Positions 1-6,120 of a stretch of 9,049 bases of DNA are shown here, piece by piece (position 1 is the first letter of the stretch; every line of letters begins with the position of its first letter). Source of the DNA: CAZJHX01 sp964545715. GTDB taxonomy: Bacteria; Myxococcota_A; UBA9042; GCA-2863065. The notes under the pieces were generated by a model, which saw only the letters and a program-made list of their open reading frames with translations, ran no database searches and had not been told where the DNA came from. The stretch covers positions 1 to 9,049 of the forward strand of contig CAZJHX010000261.1 in the NCBI GenBank assembly GCA_964545715.1, read 5' to 3'. Both the position numbers and the translations under genes were made by a program.

Positions 1-105
1 GGGGGGGTGGGGGGCCTTTTTGTGGGTTTCGGCCGGGGGGGCGGGGTGTGGGGGGGGGGGTTCTTGGTGTTGGGGGGTCCCCCGGGGCGCCGCGGGGGGG
101 GGGGC
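1..105. other. G-rich low-complexity contig end, probable sequence artefact
   Basis: This stretch is dominated by runs of G (up to about ten in a row) broken by scattered T and C, unlike the balanced high-GC coding sequence that follows. It stays open in the frame of the downstream membrane-protein gene only because Gly codons contain no stops. The resulting Gly-rich peptide has no counterpart in the paralogue at 6121-8496, whereas similarity begins immediately downstream. The likeliest explanation is poor base calling or misassembly at a read or contig end. A genuine G-rich repeat is possible but less likely. Confidence 0.7.
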
Positions 106-1674
106 GCCGGCGCCGGACTGTGCGCGGTCTTTCCCTGGATGTACGTCAACGCTGCGTCTTTTGGCACTGCGTTGGCGCATCCGGCGGTCCTGCGCGCGAC
201 CGAGAAGCAGTCGCTGCTGGGCATCGAGTTTACGTTTCACCCGCTGAACTGGCCGTGGGTCGCGAACCAGATCGGGCGCGGCCCGGACGACCCGTTTCCG
301 GTGCTTATACGGCTGCCGCTGGAGCTCATTCAGGCGTATGGCGCGCCGCTGATCGCGCTGGTACTGATCGGGCTGGTGGCCCACAAACGCCCGCGCCGTC
401 AGACGGTCGGGCTGTTGCTGTGGCTGCTGCCCGTGCCGCTGTTCTTGATGGCGATCGTGCAGCTAGGCGCGCAGAAGCTGTCCTACATGGTCATGGCGCT
501 GGCGCCGATGCCGTTTCTCATCGGCGCCGGCGCGGCCGCGCTGCGCGATGGAACCAAGCAACTGAGGACGGCCGCGGCGGTCTGTGTGGCGGGGCTGCTG
601 CTGATCCCATGGCTGCTGCAAGACCTGGAGCTGCCGCTGGACCCGCGTGGCCATCACACCGAGTTCTTTTCGCGCAGCAACGACAAGCTGACCCTGGCGG
701 AGGCGCCGGCGGCCAACGCCACTTACCAGGCGGAGGAGCGCGTGCGCCTGACCAGCCCGCAGCTGTGGCCCAGCCTGGACGCCTCGCTGGACTTCACGCT
801 GTCGCACCACGCCCTGGGTGCGCGGTTGTTCAGCAACGCGCTGCTGGCTCAGCGCGGACAGCCGGACGTCCCGATCAAGGGCCCGGTCGTGGTGTGGAGC
901 GAGGCCAACGCCGAGCGCCGCCCGATGGACCACGCGTTTGCGATGACGACCACCAGCGAGGCGATCGACTACGAGGGCAAGCCCGGCGCGCTGGGACCGG
1001 CGCACGGCTCCGGCAGCGGCACGCTCTATGCGTTTCGGTGGAGCAACCCGGCCCCGGAGACGGTCTCGGTGACCCTGCACCGCGGCGACAAGCAGGCCGC
1101 CAACCGCATGCACGTAACCCTGGCTCCCGCAGGCAACACCGGCGACACGGTCAGATACGCCACGTTCATGGTGGTCGACCCCTCGTACCAGCGGGTCCTG
1201 GCGCCGGAGCTGCGAATTGGCAAGCGGCTACGCACGGCCCACTTTGTAGCCGAGCAGATCCTGGGCAAGGGCCAGATGCACACGGAGCCGCGAGTGGTCT
1301 CAAACTACGCGTGGGCCATCTTCTGGGAGGGCGGCGGCATCGGCAGAACGCCGGGCAAGCCACAGCCGCTGGCGGACATCGCGCGCTGGAGTGATCAATG
1401 CACCACACGGAGCGGCGGGCGCCTACTGCGGCTATGTCCGGACGCCCACGACGACACGATCGACCCCGCGCAATGCCAGTGGTCCCTACTGAACCGAAGC
1501 GACCAGCTTGTCGCCGGCCGGGCGGCCGGCGCCTCCACTGTGGTTGCGATCGGCACCCGCTTTCCGCCGGTTGAGGCGGCGGGTCCCTGCCTGGCCAGAT
1601 TTCTGGCGACACGCGGCCACGAGGCGGAGTTCACGCGCCCGGGCCCCGAAGTGCCGGAGGGCGCTGAGCAGTGA
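1..1674 (+). CDS. Polytopic membrane protein with large C-terminal extracytoplasmic domain (5'-partial), paralogue of the 6121-8496 gene
   Basis: The gene is open at the window edge, so its true start is missing. Counting from position 1, codon 43 (PW-x-x-VN) aligns with residue 325 of the 791-residue paralogue at 6121-8496, so about 280 N-terminal residues lie outside. Shared landmarks in order are GTALxHPA (residues 53-60), EFTFHPLNWP (74-83), RLPLE (102-106), IVQLxxQKxSY (150-160), and hydrophobic segments near 112-127, 132-150, 158-178 and 187-204. A soluble domain then runs to residue 555. C465 and C528 match C726 and C781 of the paralogue; C477 and C490 form an extra pair in an insert. 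The membrane layout resembles GT-C glycosyltransferases, but no catalytic motif is visible here, so function stays open. The stop overlaps the next gene's GTG start, suggesting co-translation. It is a real gene with high confidence; the function is weakly supported. Confidence 0.85.
   Translation, partial: GGVGGLFVGFGRGGGVWGGGFLVLGGPPGRRGGGGAGAGLCAVFPWMYVNAASFGTALAHPAVLRATEKQSLLGIEFTFHPLNWPWVANQIGRGPDDPFPVLIRLPLELIQAYGAPLIALVLIGLVAHKRPRRQTVGLLLWLLPVPLFLMAIVQLGAQKLSYMVMALAPMPFLIGAGAAALRDGTKQLRTAAAVCVAGLLLIPWLLQDLELPLDPRGHHTEFFSRSNDKLTLAEAPAANATYQAEERVRLTSPQLWPSLDASLDFTLSHHALGARLFSNALLAQRGQPDVPIKGPVVVWSEANAERRPMDHAFAMTTTSEAIDYEGKPGALGPAHGSGSGTLYAFRWSNPAPETVSVTLHRGDKQAANRMHVTLAPAGNTGDTVRYATFMVVDPSYQRVLAPELRIGKRLRTAHFVAEQILGKGQMHTEPRVVSNYAWAIFWEGGGIGRTPGKPQPLADIARWSDQCTTRSGGRLLRLCPDAHDDTIDPAQCQWSLLNRSDQLVAGRAAGASTVVAIGTRFPPVEAAGPCLARFLATRGHEAEFTRPGPEVPEGAEQ
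1656..1661 (+). promoter_or_regulatory. Ribosome binding site for the GNAT gene
   Basis: GGAGGG lies 9 bases before a GTG codon at 1671, inside the end of the preceding gene. It is the strongest Shine-Dalgarno match in the window and decides the non-ATG start of the downstream GNAT gene, whose first residues (MILQTERLxL) also match the usual N-terminus of RimJ/RimL-type acetyltransferases. Confidence 0.75.
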
Positions 1675-3089
1675 TCCTGCAAACCGAGCGACTGCAGCTA
1701 CACACCTGGCGCCTGCAGGACGCCGAGGACGCACATAGAATCTGGGGCGATCCCGAGGTCATGCGCCATATCGGCGTCCCACATGAAGATCTCGCCCGCA
1801 CGCGCCAGGGCCTGGCCCGCGCGATGGCGGTCCAGCAGCGGCACGGCGTGTGCCTGTGGAAGCTGACCGATCGCCAGACAGGAGCCACCGTCGGCTGCTG
1901 CGGCTTCCACGTCTGGGACGAACAGTCGCTGCCGGGCGACCACGCACCACAGCTGCCCGCAGGCGCCCGCGTCCTGGAGCTGGCCTTTCATCTGACGCGC
2001 CCGGCCTGGGGCCGCGGCCTGGCCACCGAGGCCGCGCGCGCGTGCCTGCCCTACGCCTTCCAAACGCTGAACGCCGACGCCGTCGTAGCCCTCGTCCACC
2101 CAGCCAACAGGGCGTCGATGAGAGTGCTGCAAAAGCTGGACTTCGAACCGACAGGCACCGACGACGGCGAGCGCGCCTACGTCACCCTTCCCGTCCGACG
2201 CCACCCCTTCGACGACAAGGCCGCCGACGAGCTGCTGACCTTCTGCAGCGCCGCCCCGGCAACCACTTTCGACGATCGCCTGCTGCGCCGCCTCACCACG
2301 TCGCTGACCTCGTCGTCCGCAGGCGTCGTCGACCTGCGACAGGGCCCCAAAAGGCGCCTGGTGGCCGCCGTGCTGGACGAACCGACCAACTCGCTGGGCA
2401 CGGCGGTCCTGGTCGTGCTGGCCCTGAGAGCCGACGCCGGCCACCACCCGCTGGCCCACCGCCTACTCAGCGCCGCGGAGTCCTTCGTCTGCGCCGGCAA
2501 GAGAGACGCGCTCGAAGTGCCCCTGGGCAAAGCCGTCCGACACCTGGCCCCGATACTCAAGGCCGCCGGCTACGCACACGAATACGCCATCCATCAGATG
2601 ACCACGCGGGACGGCGCCCCCCTACCCCAACCAGACAGCCTGCCGGCCGACCTTACCTGGGAAGATGCCGCGGAGCCGCGCCTCGACGCCTACCACCAGA
2701 CCGTCGCCGAAGCCTTCGCGGATATCCCGGGCTCCCACCTGGGCCCCCTCGACGAGTTCCGCCAGGCCATACTCAGCGCCGCCATCCGAGATCGCCTCCT
2801 CATCCAAAACGACCGCATCGCCGGCTTCGCCTGCGCCGAGCTCACCCAGGACGGCGTCGGAGTCGTCTCACTGATAGGCCGCCACCCAGACTTCAAGGGC
2901 CAGAACCTGGGCGCCCACCTCCTCGCCGAGTCGATGCGCCTCACCGCCGAGCGCGGCGCCACCCGCTTCGTCCTCCACGCCGCCGCCACCAACGAGACCG
3001 CCCTCAAGCTCTATCGCACGCGCGGCTTCACAGTCACAGACATCGATCCGGTCTACATCAAGCGCCTCACCGAGCCCCACGCACCATGA
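1671..3089 (+). CDS. Multi-domain GNAT N-acetyltransferase (two clear GNAT domains plus a degenerate middle one)
   Basis: This predicted cytoplasmic acetyl-CoA-dependent acyltransferase has 472 residues, about two and a half times a single GNAT. Residues 1-177 are a RimJ/RimL-like domain (Acetyltransf_3 type): it opens with LQTERLxL, has the acetyl-CoA loop at 110-119 (R-P-A-W-G-R-G-L-A-T) and the HPANRASMRVLQKLDF segment at 143-158. Residues 328-466 are a second GNAT with GRHPDFKGQNLGAHLL (403-418) and ATNETALKLYRTRGF (439-453). The middle, about 180-312, ends in LKAAGYAHEYAIHQM, which looks like the last helix and strand of a GNAT, but it has no intact acetyl-CoA loop; I infer a degenerate third copy. 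Tandem GNATs occur in mycothiol synthase (MshD), but the substrate cannot be read here (protein N-termini, an amine metabolite or an antibiotic are all possible). The GTG start overlaps the upstream stop by 4 bases and follows a strong ribosome site. The stop is TGA. Confidence 0.9.
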   Translation: MILQTERLQLHTWRLQDAEDAHRIWGDPEVMRHIGVPHEDLARTRQGLARAMAVQQRHGVCLWKLTDRQTGATVGCCGFHVWDEQSLPGDHAPQLPAGARVLELAFHLTRPAWGRGLATEAARACLPYAFQTLNADAVVALVHPANRASMRVLQKLDFEPTGTDDGERAYVTLPVRRHPFDDKAADELLTFCSAAPATTFDDRLLRRLTTSLTSSSAGVVDLRQGPKRRLVAAVLDEPTNSLGTAVLVVLALRADAGHHPLAHRLLSAAESFVCAGKRDALEVPLGKAVRHLAPILKAAGYAHEYAIHQMTTRDGAPLPQPDSLPADLTWEDAAEPRLDAYHQTVAEAFADIPGSHLGPLDEFRQAILSAAIRDRLLIQNDRIAGFACAELTQDGVGVVSLIGRHPDFKGQNLGAHLLAESMRLTAERGATRFVLHAAATNETALKLYRTRGFTVTDIDPVYIKRLTEPHAP

Positions 3090-3091
3090 GG

Positions 3092-4534
3092 CTACAGCTG
3101 CCCGATCACCGCCGTCAGTAGTGGATCCCCGAGCTTTCGCGCCGTCGCCGTCAGCTCGCCGCGCTCGGAGTCGCTCATGAAGTCTTTGGTGCACGGGAAC
3201 GGCAGGCAGCGTAGGCCGCAGCCGCCGCGTCTCTCGGGTTTGGTCTGGCCGTCTCGGCCCGGGGTCAGGCCCGCGCAGGCGGAGAAGACGCGCCGGTAGC
3301 GGTCGTCCTTGAAGAGCTCGACTGCCTGGGCGAAGCCGGCTCGCATCGCGGAGCGATCGTCGGCCATGAAGCCGGTCAGGCCGATGCCCAGGGCGACGCC
3401 TATCGGGTTGACCGGACTTTCGATGGCTTTGAGCATTTTCAGGACGAAGACGGGATCGACTCCCATGGCCTCGAAGGCGGCGACCTCGGCTGCCGCGTCT
3501 ATGTCGCTCCGGCTGACCGAGATTCGAGGCGGCGTGGTGTGCTGGACGTAGCCGCGGGCCTTGGCCAGGCGGAGCATCTCTGTCGCCAGCAGCAGGTGCA
3601 GGGCGGGCTTGGGGTGCACGCCGTCCCAGAACATGTCGGCGGGGTTCTTGTCGGCGATCAGCGCCTCGGCGTCTACGAGAGCGACGCCCGTATCCGCCGC
3701 AACCTGGCGGATGATCTTGTTGATGCGGGGCCGGGCGCGGAAGAGGACTTCGTCTGGGCGCGGGCGCTGGCCTGCGCGGTTGGCCTGGACGGACTCACGG
3801 GCAGTCATGGACGGCATGGGGTATTGAAAGCCGCGGTTGGAGACGATCGTCGACAGGATGACCGGACTGTTCTTGCCGCACTGCTCGACCATGGCCCGCA
3901 GGTTTCGGTCGTAACGCTGGAAGACCTTCTCGTCGCTGACGCTCGCCTTGCCCAGCTCGCCGATGTGGTGCTCGGGCTTCTCCGGTTCAAACCAGGACTG
4001 CAGCAGACGGAAGAAGCGGAAGTTACCCAGAAAAACGGTCAGGGCGCGTGCGGCCTCCGGCGTGTCCTCGTGGAAGCGCCACAGATTGATGAACTCGTTG
4101 TGGCCCGAGTAGATGAGGACAAGCGTGTGCTTGAAGCGGCAGGTCACCGCCACGCGGTGCATCAGGTCCGCGGTGTCGAAGCCGCGGCCCGAGTCCTGGA
4201 TCACATCGGTGTCGCGATCGATGGACTCGGCGACCATCGTGCACATGCTCAGCTTATAATCCAATGGCATGCCCGCGATCGACGAGCCGCCCAGGCACGC
4301 GACTCTGGGACCCTCCGCGCCGGTCAGCTGCTGCTCGCGCGCGTCCGGGTCAAAGCCCTCTATCGTCTTTTTGCGACCCTCCTGCTGCGGATCGGGCGGG
4401 GGCGCGACATCAAACGTCCACAAGACAAACTCGACGGCAACCAGGAACAGCAGCGGGGACAGCACCATCAGCGCCAGGCGGCGCGCCCACTCCTTGGCTG
4501 CCGACGTGCCGGCCGGGGCCTCAGAGTCGGACAT
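3092..4534 (-). CDS. Membrane-anchored SGNH/GDSL-type hydrolase with Cys-rich C-terminal tail
   Basis: This 480-residue protein probably acts outside the cytoplasmic membrane, held by one N-terminal hydrophobic segment (about residues 19-41). SGNH-hydrolase blocks appear in order: CLGGSSIAG (80-88, Ser84 as nucleophile), GFDTAD (118-123), YSGHNEF (142-148, Gly144 and Asn146 as oxyanion residues) and WDGVHPK (303-309, with the Asp304/His307 pair). All four expected positions are filled, so it should be an active esterase, deacylase or acyltransferase; the substrate is unknown. The GHNEF form of block III is, as I recall, typical of large SGNH proteins in deltaproteobacterial and planctomycete genomes. 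The last 65 residues carry C420, C439, C443 and C448 in a basic, Gly-rich tail that I do not recognise. The ATG overlaps the end of the YajC-like gene by 14 bases with no clear ribosome site, so it is probably translated by coupling. The stop is TAG, 2 bp from the convergent GNAT stop. Confidence 0.88.
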   Translation of the reverse strand: MSDSEAPAGTSAAKEWARRLALMVLSPLLFLVAVEFVLWTFDVAPPPDPQQEGRKKTIEGFDPDAREQQLTGAEGPRVACLGGSSIAGMPLDYKLSMCTMVAESIDRDTDVIQDSGRGFDTADLMHRVAVTCRFKHTLVLIYSGHNEFINLWRFHEDTPEAARALTVFLGNFRFFRLLQSWFEPEKPEHHIGELGKASVSDEKVFQRYDRNLRAMVEQCGKNSPVILSTIVSNRGFQYPMPSMTARESVQANRAGQRPRPDEVLFRARPRINKIIRQVAADTGVALVDAEALIADKNPADMFWDGVHPKPALHLLLATEMLRLAKARGYVQHTTPPRISVSRSDIDAAAEVAAFEAMGVDPVFVLKMLKAIESPVNPIGVALGIGLTGFMADDRSAMRAGFAQAVELFKDDRYRRVFSACAGLTPGRDGQTKPERRGGCGLRCLPFPCTKDFMSDSERGELTATARKLGDPLLTAVIGQL

Positions 4535-4838
4535 CAGCCGGCGGGCCCACGATCCAATCAGGACGTACGGGCACCTGGACGCCGTCGCCCAGATCGATGA
4601 CGACTTCGGCCTGATCGGGGCTCATCGACACGATGCGACCGCTGACGCCCGTGGTCAGCCGCACCTCGGCCCCCGACGTCAGTGACAGCAGCCAGGCTTT
4701 GCGACGCGAGGCGACGCGAGCCTCCGGTCTGAGCACCAGCGCCCAGAAGAGAAACAGGATGGCTGCCACCACGAGGACGAGGTCCCAGGCGGGCTCGGCC
4801 GGTGGCGGTCCGACGTCAAAAAGGACCATGGCGGGCAT
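4521..4838 (-). CDS. YajC-like small membrane protein
   Basis: From this ATG the product has 105 residues, close to the usual YajC length (about 110). After a short Pro-rich N-terminus comes one membrane segment (DLVLVVAAILFLFWALVL) ending in the family's RP signature. A charged linker (EARVASRRK) follows, then a small beta domain with SGAEVRLTTGVSGRI and VIDLGDGVQVPV. Alignment to the remembered E. coli YajC from RP to the EV of GAEV/GDEV needs no gap (23 residues each). YajC is an accessory subunit of the SecDF-YajC protein-export complex and normally sits by secD/secF; here it lies between an M23 gene and an SGNH gene. The start is uncertain: in-frame TTG codons at 4886 and 4865 (the latter overlapping the M23 stop as TTGA), a GTG at 4859 and an ATG at 4829 are alternatives, none with a good ribosome site. 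It could be a diverged YajC-fold protein rather than the housekeeping copy. Confidence 0.75.
   Translation of the reverse strand: MPAMVLFDVGPPPAEPAWDLVLVVAAILFLFWALVLRPEARVASRRKAWLLSLTSGAEVRLTTGVSGRIVSMSPDQAEVVIDLGDGVQVPVRPDWIVGPPADVRL
4701..4720. repeat. Perfect 10-bp tandem repeat within the yajC-like gene
   Basis: GCGACGCGAG occurs twice in immediate succession. It encodes the basic linker just after the membrane segment of the YajC-like protein. Ten is not a multiple of three, so gain or loss of one unit would shift the frame. The linker has the same length as in E. coli YajC, which argues that the present two-unit state is the functional frame and not a recent duplication. Confidence 0.7.
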
Positions 4839-4861
4839 GTTGCCCCCGAGATCCAGCACCG

Positions 4862-6043
4862 TCAAGGAGACGCCTGCGCGCCGCAATGCCGGGTGATCTT
4901 CAGGGTGTAGCCGGCGTCCCTCGGCGGACGACGCCTCCAGGCCCCGAGCAGCAGCAGATGTCCGTGCCTGCCCGGGCCGAACGACAGCGCCGCACGCAGG
5001 CTTTTGCGGCCTGAATCGTCCAGCTTGAACGCACGTGTTTTGGCCCCCCGGCGCGCGCCTCGGCCGGTGTGCAGCAGCTTCTCAAACTCGGTGAGCACCC
5101 GCACGCGCGGACGCCACTTCCCGCCGCCCACAGTGAGCTCGACGTCCACGCGGTTCTTACTGTCGATAGCCGGGAGCGCGACCCGATGCGCCCGCACGCG
5201 ACCGCCCTCGAAGATCCCCGCGTGCTCCCAGGTGCCGCAGGTCCCCGGCCACCGACCGACCGGCTTGATGCGCAGCTTGGCGCGCATCAGATCGGTCATC
5301 ACATCACGGGCCTTCTTGCGATAGCGGTGCCGAGCGGCGCGATCCGCCCGGCTTCCGCCGCTGCACTTGAACCGCGTCGAGCCCATCGAAAAGAGCGGAC
5401 CGAGATCCACGGCCTTGCCGGCCCGATTGTGCAGGCTCAGGTGCAGGTGCGGCGCGTCGGTTTGCACGGCGGTGCCCCCGATCAGGCCGATCTCCTGGCC
5501 CGCCTCGATGACGCTCTTGCGCTTGATCGCCGGGTGAATAGCGCCCATGTGCATATACCGCGCGGTGTAGCCCTTCAACCGGCCGTTCAGAATCTTGGTG
5601 ACCAACAGCACGCCCCTCCGCACGCGCCCTCGCCCCTTGGTAAAAAAGCCTACGCCGCCGTAGACGGCGACCTCATTGATGCGCGGGAGCATCTTCCCGC
5701 CACGTCGCACGGTGCCCTCGCCAAGATCACGCACCCCATATCGCTTGGGATCCAGCTCGGGCAGACCGATGTGCAGCACCTTGGCGCGCGCTATGGCCCG
5801 GATCGGCGTGCCCACGCCCCAGTCCGGCCCGATGCCGCCGATATCGATAGCCTTGTGCGTATGACGGCCGCGCCGGCACCGGGCGTAACCACGAAACACC
5901 TTGTCCAGCGGATACGGCAGCACCAGCCCGTTTTTCAGGCGCAGCACCTCGAAACGCCTGCTCGTATCCTCGCCACGAGCCGGCGCCGCTGCGAGGGTGA
6001 GAAGGGCCACGGCAACCGCGATCCCCTGTCCGTAGCGCGACAT
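4862..6043 (-). CDS. Secreted M23 (LytM-type) metallopeptidase
   Basis: This 393-residue exported protein is likely a peptidoglycan endopeptidase or a related cell-wall factor. From the chosen ATG a signal peptide is evident: short basic N-terminus (MSRYGQG), hydrophobic core (IAVAVALLTLAAA) and cleavage probably after APA (residue 22). Zinc-site motifs of family M23 are present: HKAID (His63, Asp67), YMHM (His165) and HLH (His199, His201), so it looks catalytically intact. A basic, Gly-rich insert of about 60 residues separates the first motif from the YMHM strand. The C-terminal ~175 residues, rich in Arg and Lys, match no domain I know. Cysteines at 56, 227, 269 and 387 may pair in the periplasm. 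In-frame starts further out (ATG 6064, GTG 6088) are possible; none has a convincing ribosome site, and 6043 was chosen because it gives the cleanest signal peptide. It is first in the leftward operon; its stop lies in or just before the YajC-like start region. Confidence 0.85.
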   Translation of the reverse strand: MSRYGQGIAVAVALLTLAAAPARGEDTSRRFEVLRLKNGLVLPYPLDKVFRGYARCRRGRHTHKAIDIGGIGPDWGVGTPIRAIARAKVLHIGLPELDPKRYGVRDLGEGTVRRGGKMLPRINEVAVYGGVGFFTKGRGRVRRGVLLVTKILNGRLKGYTARYMHMGAIHPAIKRKSVIEAGQEIGLIGGTAVQTDAPHLHLSLHNRAGKAVDLGPLFSMGSTRFKCSGGSRADRAARHRYRKKARDVMTDLMRAKLRIKPVGRWPGTCGTWEHAGIFEGGRVRAHRVALPAIDSKNRVDVELTVGGGKWRPRVRVLTEFEKLLHTGRGARRGAKTRAFKLDDSGRKSLRAALSFGPGRHGHLLLLGAWRRRPPRDAGYTLKITRHCGAQASP

Positions 6044-6120
6044 GGCGCGAGGGTGGCACGACATCGACCGTTCGTCACTTTGCTGCACCCCTTTGGCACT
6101 GTGGCGTAGAATGGCGCCGA
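6044..6120. promoter_or_regulatory. Divergent intergenic region between the M23 operon and the 791-residue membrane protein gene
   Basis: This 77-bp gap (32 bp if the outermost M23 start at 6088 is used) must hold promoters for both directions, or they lie inside the genes. On the plus strand TAGAAT at 6107-6112 matches five of six bases of the -10 consensus, with no good -35 at standard distance. On the minus strand no clear promoter is seen; AAAGGG abuts the GTG at 6088, too close to serve it as a ribosome site. The shared gap suggests possible co-regulation. Confidence 0.4.
6107..6112 (+). promoter_or_regulatory. Candidate -10 box of a leaderless promoter
   Basis: TAGAAT stands 8 bases before the ATG at 6121. 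A transcript started about 7 bases beyond a -10 box would begin at or next to that ATG, and no Shine-Dalgarno sequence lies between them. The -35 region (around 6083-6090) has no good match, so this rests on one hexamer and its position. Confidence 0.35.

Noticed and set aside
1512..1531. 8-bp perfect GC hairpin (CGCCGGCC/GGCCGGCG, 4-base loop)
   Set aside because: It lies in coding sequence, encodes Ala/Gly/Arg codons, has no T run after it and is likely chance in GC-rich DNA.
1850..3121. Alternative plus-strand frame inside the GNAT gene
   Set aside because: The product is an Arg/Pro-rich shadow; the GNAT frame has the domain motifs and the ribosome site.
3539..4600. Long plus-strand open frame opposite the SGNH and YajC-like genes
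   Set aside because: The complementary strand carries clear SGNH and YajC motifs; long antisense frames are expected in high-GC coding DNA, and this product shows no recognisable domain.
5069..6109. Long plus-strand open frame opposite the M23 gene
   Set aside because: The minus strand has a signal peptide and all M23 zinc motifs; the plus-strand product is of low complexity and unrecognised.
6044..6120. Sigma-54 type promoter from the TGGCAC sequences at 6054 and 6094
   Set aside because: Neither is followed at the right distance by a TTGC-like -12 element.
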